The translations under genes and the position numbers were made by a program. DNA of 64,000 nt from Bordetella parapertussis (lineage in GTDB: Bacteria; Pseudomonadota; Gammaproteobacteria; Burkholderiales; Burkholderiaceae_B), in the NCBI GenBank assembly GCA_945865935.1, contig CAMBFI010000003.1, positions 1-64,000 on the forward strand. The letters are read 5' to 3'. Positions 35,835-49,976 of this stretch are shown one piece after another; the stretch's first letter is position 1; each line of letters starts with the position of its first letter. The notes under the pieces were generated by a model. That model did not search any database, had not been told where the DNA came from, and worked only from the letters and a program-made list of their open reading frames with translations.

Positions 35835-36389
35835 ATGCACCCCATGAATGCACGCTCCAAGCCAATACAAGCGCCTGAGCAGACACAGCCAAGTGATCTG
35901 ACACCATCTCGAGGCAGACTCTTCGCTTCGATGATGTACGAGGGTGTTTTGCTCTTTGCCGTGACGTTTTTAGCCGGCTATCTTTTTGACACGCTGACCC
36001 AAAGTCGGCACGGACTCGTTCTGCGCGGGTCGCGTCAAATCTGGCTCTTCCTTGCTATTGGTGCCTACTTTTTGATTTGTTGGCGACGTAATGGGCAAAC
36101 TCTTCCCATGAAAGCCTGGCATATACGCCTCCAAAGCACGTCGGGCGGCCCCCTAAGGTGGCCTCAAATGCTGACGCGCTATGCGCTGATGTGGCCGCTA
36201 CCGCTTGCTGGGTCTGCGCTCATCTGGGTTGCAGCGACGCTATCAGGTTGGCCGGCGTTTCTGATGTTTATCGTGGCAACACCCTTCTTGGTGTTCTTGC
36301 CTACCTGGTTCACACAGGATGGTCAGTTTTTGCACGATCGCCTTGCAGGTACCCGCCTGACTAGTGTCCAGCCTAGTAAAAACCCTTAG
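35835..36389 (+). CDS. RDD-family inner-membrane protein
   Basis: The 184-residue protein has RLFASMMYEGVLLFAVTFLAGYLF, which contains the family's R..-D-like first segment. Two more hydrophobic segments follow (LALMWPLPLAGSALIWVAATL and FLMFIVATPFLVFLP) and the ending QDGQFLHDRLAGTRL, a hallmark of RDD proteins. Function is mostly unknown; some members move Na+ or protect against stress. ATG 35835 has GGGA before it; ATG 35844 is possible. Confidence 0.85.
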   Translation: MHPMNARSKPIQAPEQTQPSDLTPSRGRLFASMMYEGVLLFAVTFLAGYLFDTLTQSRHGLVLRGSRQIWLFLAIGAYFLICWRRNGQTLPMKAWHIRLQSTSGGPLRWPQMLTRYALMWPLPLAGSALIWVAATLSGWPAFLMFIVATPFLVFLPTWFTQDGQFLHDRLAGTRLTSVQPSKNP

Positions 36390-36473
36390 TTTTGCCATTA
36401 CAGCACAGGTCTTTCTTGCGCCAATGCGCTGGCTGCGCCATGCTTACGGTCTGAAACAGACCGAACACTCAGG

Positions 36474-37829
36474 ATGCTGGACCAACACGCTTCATTATGC
36501 GATTCATTTCGCTGGCAAGTACCTGCCAATTTCAATATTGGCCAGGAATGCTGTCATCGCTGGACAAGCAGCTCAGCCGATGCGCGCCGTATCGCCTTGT
36601 TCTCCGAAAATGCGCTTGGTGAGCGCAGCGTGTGGACCTACGAACGGCTAGGCGCAACGGCCAATCAGCTTTCAAATGGTCTGCTGAAAATGGGTGTCAA
36701 ACGAGGCGACCGCGTTGCGCTGGTGATGTCGCAGCGGGCCGAAGTCATCATTGCGCACATAGCGATTTACAGCATCGGTGCGGTCGTTCTACCGATTTCA
36801 ACGCAGCTTCCTCCCAAAGCGATAGAGTATCGCTTACGCGACGCCGAAGCACGCGTCGCGCTCATGGACGCGCAAGGTGCAAACAACCTCCTGCCAATTT
36901 TGCAACGTTGTCACAAGCTGACACAGCTCGTAGGCATTGACGTCGCAGACGAGCGGGTGTTGCCTTGGCGCAGTTTGTTGATCAGACAGTCAGATGTATT
37001 TAAACCCGTCTCAACGGCAGCCAGTGAACCAGCGCTTTTGCTTTATACAGCGGGAGCGAGCGGACCGGCTCACGGTGTGTTGCTCCCTCACTCCGCGCTC
37101 ATGGGAAACCTGCCTGGCTTTGTTGCTTCGCAAAACTGGTTCCCCGTCAATGCGGAAGCGTTTTGGACTCCGATAGATTGGGCACGAGCCAATGGCCTTT
37201 TTTGTGGGCTACTTCCGGCACTGTATTTCGGCATTCCGTTAGTGGGCATGCACGATCCCTTAAGCATCGACCAAATACCTGCTTTGATCGAACGCTACCG
37301 TGTCAGCCACGCGCTGCTCCCCGCAAGCGCGTTGAAACAATGGGCCGCTCATTTGCCGAGCGAAAGCGTGACCCAACTCAGCACACTCAAACATCTTGTG
37401 ACCTGCGAGGAAACACTAAGCGCTCCTGTGCTGGCATGGTGCGAACACGTGCTGGGCTCGATCCCAAACGAGATCTTTAGTCAAACAGAGCTCGCCTGCG
37501 TGTTAGGAGACAGCAATCAAAAGTGGCCTAAACGCGTTGGTAGTCTGGGTCGCGGCTATCCAGGACACCGGCTGGCCGTTCTTCGAGAGGATGGTACGCC
37601 CGCCGCGCTAGGTGAAGTAGGCGAGCTCGCGATTCATCGCCATGATCCGTTTGATTACGCAGATCCCGTCGCCCCCCTACTCTATTGGCGTAATGAAGCG
37701 GCAAACCTTGAGTTCACGACCACCGGCTGGTGGCGCACGGGCGACTTAGTCCAACAAGACCTTGACGGTTACTTTTGGTTTACAGGGCGTCGCAGCCGGC
37801 TCGCGAGCAAGCCTAAAGCGGTCGGGTAA
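36474..37829 (+). CDS. AMP-binding (acyl-CoA synthetase-like) protein, shortened
   Basis: This 451-residue protein belongs to the ANL superfamily near medium-chain acyl-CoA synthetases (NFNIGQECCHRW, WTYERLGATANQLSNGL). It is about 100 residues short: it runs to the hinge GDLVQQDLDGYFWFTGRRSR and then stops, so the C-terminal subdomain with the A10 catalytic Lys is missing. The phosphate-binding A3 loop is also altered, YTAGASGPAHG at about residues 189-200 in place of YTSGTTGxPKG, with no Lys. It may be a pseudogene, or a protein kept for binding and not catalysis. The uninterrupted frame favours recent or selected change. It follows the RDD gene by 84 bp. Confidence 0.75.
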   Translation: MLDQHASLCDSFRWQVPANFNIGQECCHRWTSSSADARRIALFSENALGERSVWTYERLGATANQLSNGLLKMGVKRGDRVALVMSQRAEVIIAHIAIYSIGAVVLPISTQLPPKAIEYRLRDAEARVALMDAQGANNLLPILQRCHKLTQLVGIDVADERVLPWRSLLIRQSDVFKPVSTAASEPALLLYTAGASGPAHGVLLPHSALMGNLPGFVASQNWFPVNAEAFWTPIDWARANGLFCGLLPALYFGIPLVGMHDPLSIDQIPALIERYRVSHALLPASALKQWAAHLPSESVTQLSTLKHLVTCEETLSAPVLAWCEHVLGSIPNEIFSQTELACVLGDSNQKWPKRVGSLGRGYPGHRLAVLREDGTPAALGEVGELAIHRHDPFDYADPVAPLLYWRNEAANLEFTTTGWWRTGDLVQQDLDGYFWFTGRRSRLASKPKAVG

Positions 37830-37868
37830 ACTGCGAATCTTCTATTAGCTTTACAGGCGTTATCTATC

Positions 37869-38390
37869 ATGGCGATTTACCAACTCGGCGACCTCACTCC
37901 GCGCATTGATCCGACCGCGTTTATTTTTGATTCGGCCGACATCATTGGTGATGTCATCGTGCGCGAACATGCAAGTATTTGGTCGAATGTCAGTATCCGC
38001 GGTGACAACACGGTGATTGATATTGGTCATCACAGCAACGTGCAGGAAGGTAGTGTCTTGCATTCCGATACGGGAGCGCCGCTCATCATTGCCGATCATG
38101 TCACGATCGGTCATCAGGCAATGCTACATGGCTGCCAAATTGGCTCCGGATCATTGATTGGCATGCAGGCCATTGTGTTGAATCACGCCAAAATTGGTCG
38201 TAATTGTTTAATTGGCGCTGGTGCGATTGTGCCAGAGGGACGCGAAATTCCAGATGGCAGTCTGGTGATCGGCATCGGAAAAATCACGCGCACGCTGTCG
38301 GAAGAAGAAATTGCGACAATCCGCAACAACATCGAAAACTACGCGCGTCGCGGTCAAATGTTCCGCCAACAACTCAAGCGCGTCATTTAA
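37869..38390 (+). CDS. Gamma-carbonic-anhydrase-family protein (left-handed beta-helix)
   Basis: The 173-residue protein shows the hexapeptide-repeat pattern of YrdA/PaaY/CaiE-type proteins: ADIIGDVIVREHASIWSNVSIRGDN, the metal His of GHHSNVQEGSVLHSD, VTIGHQAMLHGC (two further His) and GMQAIVLNHAKIGRN. It should form a trimer with zinc or iron at the interfaces. True CO2 hydration is proven in only some members. It precedes hslO by 17 bp. Confidence 0.92.
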   Translation: MAIYQLGDLTPRIDPTAFIFDSADIIGDVIVREHASIWSNVSIRGDNTVIDIGHHSNVQEGSVLHSDTGAPLIIADHVTIGHQAMLHGCQIGSGSLIGMQAIVLNHAKIGRNCLIGAGAIVPEGREIPDGSLVIGIGKITRTLSEEEIATIRNNIENYARRGQMFRQQLKRVI

Positions 38391-38407
38391 TCCTTTTTTT
38401 GGTATGC

Positions 38408-39295
38408 ATGACAGACTCTCTCAAAAAGTTTTTATTCGAAGATCGTAGCGTTCGTATCGAGTCGGTGCAGCTGACGCAAACGTGGTTAGCTGCGCAGGCG
38501 CATCACACCTACCCTGCGTGCGTCTCAGCTCTTCTCGGCGAGCTCGTCGCGGCGGCGACACTGCTGTCAGCAACACTCAAATTTGATGGCTCCCTACTCT
38601 TGCAACTACAGGGGGACGGCGCGATCGCACTGATGGTGGTGGAATGCCGAGCCGACCTCAGTCTGCGCGCAACCGTCAAAATGCGCGAGCGCACGCTTCC
38701 CGACACACCCGACCTGCAGTCCTTGGTTAATCCGGGTGGTACGGCTAAATTTATCGTTGTGCTGGATCCACCGAAACACACACCCGGGCGCCAAGTCTAT
38801 CAAGGCATCGTGCCACTAGAAGGCGACACGATCGCAGCCGCCCTCGAACAATATATGTTGCGCTCAGAGCAACTCGAAACGCGCATCTGGCTTGCCGCGG
38901 ACTCGCGCCTCTGCACGGGCTTGCTCTTACAACGCCTGCCTGTGCAGGGTGGCAACCAGCAAGCGGCTCTGTCGACGGCCCACGAGTCCTGGGAGCGAGC
39001 ACTGCAACTGGCGCAAACGCTTAATCAACCCGAGATGTTGGGTACGGATCAAGATACGCTGTTGCATCGTTTATTCTGGGATGAGCTGCTTCATTCTTTT
39101 GAGCCGCGCACCATCACTTGGCGCTGCTCATGCTCACACGAGCGAGTAGCCGATATGCTGCGCATGCTCGGCAAACCCGAGGTGCAGGACATGTTTGAAG
39201 ATCGCGACTCAATTGAGGTCGCGTGCGAGTTTTGTGGCCAACCCTACAGTTTTGATGCAGCCGATGCGTTAAAACTATTTACTACGGTGCACTAA
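38408..39295 (+). CDS. hslO: Redox-activated chaperone Hsp33
   Basis: The 295-residue Hsp33 has LFEDRSVRIESVQLTQTW near the N-terminus and the C-terminal zinc/redox switch WRCSCSHERV...VACEFCGQPY, the four Cys of the CxC-x(n)-CxxC pattern. Oxidation releases zinc, unfolds the switch and turns on holdase activity. The start is ATG 38408 (MTDSLKKFLFED). The frame is open far upstream inside the gamma-carbonic anhydrase gene but does not encode family sequence there. Confidence 0.95.
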   Translation: MTDSLKKFLFEDRSVRIESVQLTQTWLAAQAHHTYPACVSALLGELVAAATLLSATLKFDGSLLLQLQGDGAIALMVVECRADLSLRATVKMRERTLPDTPDLQSLVNPGGTAKFIVVLDPPKHTPGRQVYQGIVPLEGDTIAAALEQYMLRSEQLETRIWLAADSRLCTGLLLQRLPVQGGNQQAALSTAHESWERALQLAQTLNQPEMLGTDQDTLLHRLFWDELLHSFEPRTITWRCSCSHERVADMLRMLGKPEVQDMFEDRDSIEVACEFCGQPYSFDAADALKLFTTVH

Positions 39296-39322
39296 GAGGA
39301 GCATGTCGGCCATCGGAAAATA

Positions 39323-40021
39323 CTAGGGCCGCAACTCAATCGGCACACACAATTGGTAACCCACACCCCACACTGCCTTAATGGGCGAGTCTGCTCCAAC
39401 GGGCATCAGTACGACAATTTTTTTTCGCAGCCGACTGACTAGGCTCTCAAGGGAACGACGCCCAATATTCTTGACGCCCGCACGTTGGCTGAGGATCTCG
39501 CATATCAATTCACTTTCGAGTAAATGATGCGTTGCTTGTGCTAATGCCACCAAGAAAACCTTTTCACTATTTGTGAGGTATATCTTTTTTTGATTTTGCT
39601 CCGAGCGCAGGGAAAGGTCCTGGAGCGATAGCGCAAGAACCACATTAGGGACAATGCTTTGCTGCACACGGCGATACTGACTAATTAACGCTGCCGTCAA
39701 TTCATCTGGCTCGATCGGTTTGCTTAAGTAGATATCTGCACCCGCCTCGTAGCCTTTTAACCGCTCAGGAATTGCCGTGCGCGCCGTTAACATCAAGATG
39801 ACAATTGACGGGATGCTCACACGCATGCGCCGAGCGATCGACAGCCCATCTTCCCCCGGTAGGTTTAGATCTAGCACAAGCGCATCAATTGGCTCGGTAA
39901 GAAGCAATTGATCAAGCGATGCACCACAGTCAAGCGCATAGACAATGAAACCCTGTTGTTTAAGGTGGTAATGAATCTCTTTGCGCAACAGGGGGTCGTC
40001 TTCCACCAAAGCGACACGCAT
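39323..40021 (-). CDS. OmpR-family response regulator
   Basis: The protein of about 232 residues has a receiver domain with ALVEDDPLLR, the phospho-acceptor Asp in DALVLDLNLPGEDG, LTART and the Lys of LSKPIEPDEL. A winged-helix DNA-binding domain follows (NSEKVFLVALAQ...RSLESLVSRLRKKI...AVWGVGYQLCV). ATG 40021 is the family start; the frame runs on to 40108, with ATG 40060 as an alternative that overlaps the kinase stop. It pairs with the sensor kinase just upstream. Confidence 0.92.
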   Translation of the reverse strand: MRVALVEDDPLLRKEIHYHLKQQGFIVYALDCGASLDQLLLTEPIDALVLDLNLPGEDGLSIARRMRVSIPSIVILMLTARTAIPERLKGYEAGADIYLSKPIEPDELTAALISQYRRVQQSIVPNVVLALSLQDLSLRSEQNQKKIYLTNSEKVFLVALAQATHHLLESELICEILSQRAGVKNIGRRSLESLVSRLRKKIVVLMPVGADSPIKAVWGVGYQLCVPIELRP

Positions 40022-40056
40022 GCTTCGAACACCGACACCGAGAACGTTAGACCCCA

Positions 40057-41925
40057 TCATGATTTCAATGTCACTGAGAAAACTATTTTTCCAAAGGAAT
40101 GTTGGCAAGACACACGAGCGCCTAACATATCACAGATAGATTTCACTAAGTACAGTCCCAGTCCTGTTCCCGGCAAGAAATGAGCGTGTTCACCTCGGTA
40201 ATATCTAGAAAACACGCTCGCAGAATCCGGGGTGCCTGCAGCGCCGACGACATTCTCAACGGACAGGGTAAAGAGCCCAACCCTATCTAGAGTAGCCATC
40301 ATGATGATTGACGAATCAGGCGCAGAATACTTCAGCGCATTATCAATCAGATTCGTCACGATCACCGCAAAGAGATCGGGATCCGTCCTAACGAGCATGC
40401 TTGGCGAGTTGAACTGGAGTTTGATTCGGGAAGCATCTGTTGCATGGCGCACGACATCCTGTAAAACATCCCCCATATTCAGCTCTTGAGGTTTCGGCGT
40501 TATTTTTTTCTGATCAAGGGAATCGACTTGGACACAGCGTTCAATCACTGTATCCATGCTGTGAATCGCTTGAATCATGCTGCCGATGCGTTCATTCGCT
40601 TCGAAAGTCTGTACTTGAGGGAGCTTTAACAAGGTCGTCTTAAGCGACCCCGCAGCCATACGAATCGCAGCGAGTGGATTTTTAAGCTCATGCGTCAACA
40701 TATCGACCATCATGCTGCGCTCTTTCACTTGCTGATGCTCAAGCTCATTACGCGCTTGCGTCTGCGCCAGATTGCTTAGGGCCTCCTGGTTGTTCAAGCG
40801 ACGGACGCGTATTTCACTCGCCACCAAAAATGACATAAAGATCGAGACCAGCAAACCACCAAAATTCCCCGGAACGATCATGCGATCAACCTGAGCCAAA
40901 CCCAGCGCAGGCATCATGTCAGCCCAAAGCATGAGAATCATCAGCGAGGCCAAAGACAACATCAATACACGATGAACTACTATTTTTATACCTGATTGGC
41001 ATAGCGCCACCAACCACACAACTGGCCAGAACGTAACGAAAATAAAATTAAAAGCCAAACCATAGAGAGAGACCGGTTCAAAGACTAACCAGCACAGTTG
41101 GGCCACAAACACGACGACCACCGCCGTCACTAGCTTAGAATACCAGCGCGGTATGGTTAGATATTTTAGAAACGCAGTCGACAGTAAGGTCGAGAAAAAA
41201 AGGCGGGTGATGTACGCCGTATTGAAAATAAAATTATCGAGCCACGCAGTCTCTGGGGTGAGGTATTTGGCGTAAATACCTAGTGCAGAGAGGGTCAGCA
41301 ACAACGCAGAAACCTGCGTCATCAAAAAATAGCTGGCTAGAGAGCCGCCACCACTAAAATATAACAACACTGACATGACGATTAGCGCAAGCAACACACC
41401 GAACTCTAAACCCGCGCTCAACGCCTGATCTGTAGCCTCTTGATTCAAGGCAAGGCGATCAAGTAGTTTCGCGGTCAGGTAGTAGCCATTGGTCGTTTCA
41501 ACCCGCAAATAGAGCTCATTGTTTTCTTTTTGGCCTAGCGCCACGGAAAAACAATATTGCCCAAACGGACACCCCACTTGTTCAGCGGGATAGCGATCAC
41601 CAACCACCCGCCGTGACCATTCTCCGTTCTGTCGCTCATACAAGGCAATCTCAGCGATGTAGTGAGGCCCGAGGACCAACACTGCGGATTGCTCAGACGT
41701 GGTGCTTGTGTCGATTTTTAAGCGAATCCATCGAATGCTTGGTGTCAACGAACGCTTGAGCACTCCCTTGTATGGCTCGAACTCTTTCGCAATCACTTCC
41801 TGCAAGCCGAGCGACCGTGTTTCATCAACGTAGATCCCACGCTCACGAATGAGGTCTGACTGCGCCTGGGCACACAATGCAATCAAACTTAGGAAAGCAG
41901 CAGCGAGTAGTCTGTTTGCCAACAC
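40057..41925 (-). CDS. 7TMR-DISM sensor histidine kinase
   Basis: The 622-residue protein has a signal peptide (cleavage near AQAQS) and a periplasmic 7TMR-DISMED2 sensor domain (about residues 25-170; IRWIRLKIDTSTTSEQ...ALYERQ). Seven membrane helices follow (about 180-385), then HisKA with HELKNPLAAIR (His near 416) and HATPase (NLIDNALKYSAP, GTGLGLYLVKS). DISMED2 domains resemble carbohydrate-binding folds. The kinase and the next-gene regulator form an operon with no target genes obvious nearby. Confidence 0.93.
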   Translation of the reverse strand: MLANRLLAAAFLSLIALCAQAQSDLIRERGIYVDETRSLGLQEVIAKEFEPYKGVLKRSLTPSIRWIRLKIDTSTTSEQSAVLVLGPHYIAEIALYERQNGEWSRRVVGDRYPAEQVGCPFGQYCFSVALGQKENNELYLRVETTNGYYLTAKLLDRLALNQEATDQALSAGLEFGVLLALIVMSVLLYFSGGGSLASYFLMTQVSALLLTLSALGIYAKYLTPETAWLDNFIFNTAYITRLFFSTLLSTAFLKYLTIPRWYSKLVTAVVVVFVAQLCWLVFEPVSLYGLAFNFIFVTFWPVVWLVALCQSGIKIVVHRVLMLSLASLMILMLWADMMPALGLAQVDRMIVPGNFGGLLVSIFMSFLVASEIRVRRLNNQEALSNLAQTQARNELEHQQVKERSMMVDMLTHELKNPLAAIRMAAGSLKTTLLKLPQVQTFEANERIGSMIQAIHSMDTVIERCVQVDSLDQKKITPKPQELNMGDVLQDVVRHATDASRIKLQFNSPSMLVRTDPDLFAVIVTNLIDNALKYSAPDSSIIMMATLDRVGLFTLSVENVVGAAGTPDSASVFSRYYRGEHAHFLPGTGLGLYLVKSICDMLGARVSCQHSFGKIVFSVTLKS

Positions 41926-41930
41926 GCTTA

Positions 41931-43139
41931 TTATTCCGCCGTACGTGCGAGGTACTCCACTGCGCTACGAACTCCGCGCTCACCGACATCAATACCGATA
42001 GTTTGCATTGACGCCTCAACGCCCGACAAACAGCCGAGGATCATGGCGGCGTTCAGGTCACCGAGGTGACCAATGCGAAACACACGCCCAGCAAACGGCC
42101 CGAGCCCGCCAGCAATCAACACCTGGAACTTGTCGCGCGCTGTTTTGCGAATGAGTTCAGGATCAATCCCGGGTTTGACGAGAACCGCTGTCACCGACAA
42201 AGAGCGCGCTTCTGGAACACGACACAGAAACTGCAGATTGCCCGCCTCAGACCAGGACTGTACGGCCGCGTGTACAGCCCCTGCCAAGCGCGCATGACGC
42301 GCATGGACATTTGCCACACCTTCCTTGGCAAGCAAGCCAAACGATGCCTGCATGCCGAACAATAAGTTCTGAGGAGGGGTGCCGCAAAAACGGCTATAGG
42401 AAGGACCTTTGCGACGACGCAACCAGTCCCAGTAAAAACGTGGGGCGGGATTTGCTGCACACACTTTCATCGCTCTTGCGTCAGCCGCGCAAAAGCCAAC
42501 ACCAGGAGGAACCATCAGCCCTTTTTGCGAGGCGCCCATGACAGCGTTCACGCCCCACTTTTCCATTTCAAACGGCACAACACCAAGAGACGCCACAACA
42601 TCCACGACAAAGAGGGCTGGGTGCTTGGTCGCGTCCATGGCTTGTCGCAGTGCCAACACATCGCTTGTCGTGCTGCTGGCCGTATCCGTATGCACAGTAA
42701 AGACTGCGACGATTTCATGTTTGGTATCAGCACGCAGTGCGTCTTGCACGGCCACCGGATCGATCGGATATCCCTCTTGATAAGGCGTGCGCAACACCAC
42801 AGCGCCCATCGCCTCAGCCATCAAGGCCCACGAATCGGAAAAGTGGCCTGTACCAGCAATAAGAACTTTTTGTCCGGGCGCCAACAAGTTGACGATCATG
42901 GCTTCCCAGACACCATGGCCATTTGCCGCAAACATGAACACTTCAGCAGACGGCGCGTTAAGCAATGCCTTCAAGCCTTCTTCGCACGCATCAATACAGG
43001 CATCTACGCGTGGGTCACCCATGTCCATGGGCTGGTTCGTCATCGCATCCAACACGGCTTTCGGCACATTCGACGGGCCAGGCGAGTGCAACAAACGGGT
43101 ACCGGGAATGTATGGGAAAGCGGCAGTGGGCGAAGTCAT
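41931..43139 (-). CDS. Serine/alanine-glyoxylate-type aminotransferase
   Basis: The 402-residue PLP enzyme of class V has LLHSPGPSNVPKAVLDAM at the start, HTDTASSTTSDVLALRQAM, the PLP-binding Asp in FVVDVVASLGVVPFEMEKWGV and the Schiff-base Lys in GASQKGLMVPPG (about residue 204). It ends RIGHLGDLN. Such enzymes move the amino group of serine or alanine to glyoxylate. The exact amino donor cannot be told from motifs. Confidence 0.9.
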   Translation of the reverse strand: MTSPTAAFPYIPGTRLLHSPGPSNVPKAVLDAMTNQPMDMGDPRVDACIDACEEGLKALLNAPSAEVFMFAANGHGVWEAMIVNLLAPGQKVLIAGTGHFSDSWALMAEAMGAVVLRTPYQEGYPIDPVAVQDALRADTKHEIVAVFTVHTDTASSTTSDVLALRQAMDATKHPALFVVDVVASLGVVPFEMEKWGVNAVMGASQKGLMVPPGVGFCAADARAMKVCAANPAPRFYWDWLRRRKGPSYSRFCGTPPQNLLFGMQASFGLLAKEGVANVHARHARLAGAVHAAVQSWSEAGNLQFLCRVPEARSLSVTAVLVKPGIDPELIRKTARDKFQVLIAGGLGPFAGRVFRIGHLGDLNAAMILGCLSGVEASMQTIGIDVGERGVRSAVEYLARTAE

Positions 43140-43236
43140 TACTTATCCTCAAAAAAGTTGCTCAATTTTACCCGAGCCTCAGCATGCGAACTTCCACGAA
43201 TCGACATATGAGCAATAAAGACAAATACTACTGTCG

Positions 43237-43827
43237 ATGCAAAACAACGATCAGCTATTGGGGGCGGCGCAGGGGGGTGCAACACTCATCGAAACGACAT
43301 TTAGCCTCTTAGTCGTGCTGTTTTTCGCCGGGCTCTGCCTAGAGCTTATGCAAGCACACCAAACCCGACATCTGATTAGCCTGGCACTCCAGGAAGCCGC
43401 CCGAGTAGCGGCGGTCACGCGCGCAAACCCGGAGCACTGGCGCCCAGTACTTATTCGAGGACTACGATTAACTTACACCAGCACTGCGGCCCAATATCAG
43501 CATGCTCGGTTGACCCAACGGCACGGCCTGGCGCCCTACTCTGTCGAGGTTCTACCGCATGCACCCGCACGCCAGAGACAAGGCCATGACGCCTTGCTCG
43601 ACACTCCTCATCCCGGACAACCCACTGACGCGGTGTTGCACCTCAGGCTGACCTATTTATATGTGCCTAAACAGCCCTGGCTCAAGGCGGCCATCAAGGC
43701 GCTGGGCGAGTTGAGCGCCGCGCCGCAAGGCGGGCACACACGCCTGCTTAAAGCAGCGCGCGCCTCAGGGCTGATTCCTATCGTCGTGGAGTACAAAGTG
43801 TTGATGCATACCGATCTGCCTGGCTAA
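43237..43827 (+). CDS. TadE-like pilus-assembly or prepilin-like protein
   Basis: The 196-residue protein starts QGGATLIETTFSLLVVLFFAGLCLELM. Gly-Gly followed by a Glu five residues on and a long hydrophobic helix resembles TadE/TadG and other pseudopilins processed by prepilin peptidase. The rest is soluble and contains LTYLYVPKQPWLKAA, as in TadG-like outer parts. No other tad genes are nearby, so it is an orphan. The start has no clear ribosome binding site. Confidence 0.7.
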   Translation: MQNNDQLLGAAQGGATLIETTFSLLVVLFFAGLCLELMQAHQTRHLISLALQEAARVAAVTRANPEHWRPVLIRGLRLTYTSTAAQYQHARLTQRHGLAPYSVEVLPHAPARQRQGHDALLDTPHPGQPTDAVLHLRLTYLYVPKQPWLKAAIKALGELSAAPQGGHTRLLKAARASGLIPIVVEYKVLMHTDLPG

Positions 43828-43837
43828 CACTCAGCAT

Positions 43838-44227
43838 TTAACGCGGCGGGTTTGCAGGACGTGCGGGTGGGGTGGGTGGTGCAGCCGGTGGCGGTACTTG
43901 CGCGGGCTTGGCTCCTGCACGCGATGGCGGCACCTTGACTTCAGGCGGCTTCACCCCCGGGGGCAGCAACTGCACAAACACCTCGCCCTGCTTGAGCATG
44001 CTTAACTCGGAGCGTGCGCGCTCTTCTGCTGCCTCCGTACCGGTTCGCAAGTCTTCGATTTCAGCAGCCAAGGCTTTGTTACGACTAGCGAGCCCGTCAT
44101 TCACGGTGCGTTGATCAGAGACTTTCATCTGTAAGTCCCAGACGTCAAACCAACCACCCCAACCCATCCACAAGGGATATTGGATCAGGCTGGCCAGCAA
44201 TAACAATCCGACAAACAAAAGACGCAT
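43838..44227 (-). CDS. ftsB: Cell division protein FtsB
   Basis: The 129-residue bitopic protein has an N-terminal helix (LLFVGLLLLASLIQYPLWMG), then the conserved GWFDVWDLQMKVSDQRTVNDGLASRNKAL coiled-coil region and RARSELSMLKQGEVFVQLL. FtsB joins FtsL and FtsQ in the divisome and helps activate septal peptidoglycan synthesis. It lies beside eno, the standard position. The last 40 residues are Pro/Ala-rich (PPPAAPPTPPARPANPP) and extend beyond the E. coli protein. Confidence 0.93.
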   Translation of the reverse strand: MRLLFVGLLLLASLIQYPLWMGWGGWFDVWDLQMKVSDQRTVNDGLASRNKALAAEIEDLRTGTEAAEERARSELSMLKQGEVFVQLLPPGVKPPEVKVPPSRAGAKPAQVPPPAAPPTPPARPANPPR

Positions 44228-44273
44228 AGCACCTCAGTGTCTCGCCGCAGTCATGGACTGCTGCGATCCGGTT

Positions 44274-45623
<1,350 letters not shown>

Positions 45624-46474
45624 CTACGCAAACTGGGTTTCTAAAAACCCATTTCGCTTGACGACGCGATCAATGTCTAACAACGTCTCGAGCAGCGCTT
45701 TCATTTTCGCAAGCGGCACGGCATTTGGCCCATCGGACAATGCTTTCGAAGGGTCCGGGTGCGTTTCCATAAACAGACCACTCACCCCTGCTGCCACGGC
45801 TGCACGCGCCAAGACTGGCACAAACTCTCTCTGTCCACCTGAAGAGCTACCCTGACCCCCAGGCAACTGAACCGAATGTGTCGCATCAAATACCACGGGA
45901 CATTGGGTTTCGCGCATGATTGCCAGTGAACGCATATCTGAGACAAGATTGTTGTATCCGAAAGAAACTCCGCGCTCGCACACCATGATGTCTTCGGCAA
46001 CACCCGCCGCGCGTGCGGCATGGCGAGCTTTGTTGACGACCTGCACCATGTCATGGGGCGCAAGAAATTGTCCTTTTTTGATATTGACTGGCTTGCCGCT
46101 CGCGGCACAGGCCTCAATGAAATCGGTTTGTCGACACAAGAACGCAGGCGTCTGCAATACATCAACGATCGCGGCCACTGCAGTCACTTGATCTTTATCG
46201 TGCACGTCGGTGAGCACAGGCACCTTTAACGTGGCGCGCACATCGGCCAAGATCTGTAAGCCCTCGTCCATGCCCGGCCCGCGGTAAGAGGTCCCAGAGC
46301 TGCGATTCGCTTTATCGAACGAGCTTTTATAAATAAACGGGATACCCAATGCTTTGGTGATTTCAAGGAGCTGTCCCGCCGTGTCAAACGCCATCTGTCG
46401 AGACTCGATCACACAGGGACCTGCGATCAGAAAAAAAGGCTTCTCCAGACCGATGTCAAATCCGCACAGCTTCA

Positions 46475-46475
<1 letters not shown>
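45624..46475 (-). CDS. kdsA: 3-deoxy-8-phosphooctulonate (KDO-8-P) synthase
   Basis: The 283-residue class I aldolase-fold enzyme joins arabinose 5-phosphate and PEP for the KDO core of lipopolysaccharide. Conserved blocks are [52 protein letters not shown], and [15 protein letters not shown]. The metal-free type is likely, as NIKKGQFL carries Asn. Its ATG overlaps the pyrG stop by one base (TGATG), so translation is coupled. Confidence 0.97.

Positions 46476-49972
<3,497 letters not shown>

Positions 49973-49976
<4 letters not shown>

Noticed and set aside
36364-36651. Plus-strand frame of 95 residues between the RDD and AMP-binding genes
   Set aside because: It overlaps both genes in another frame and shows no family features.
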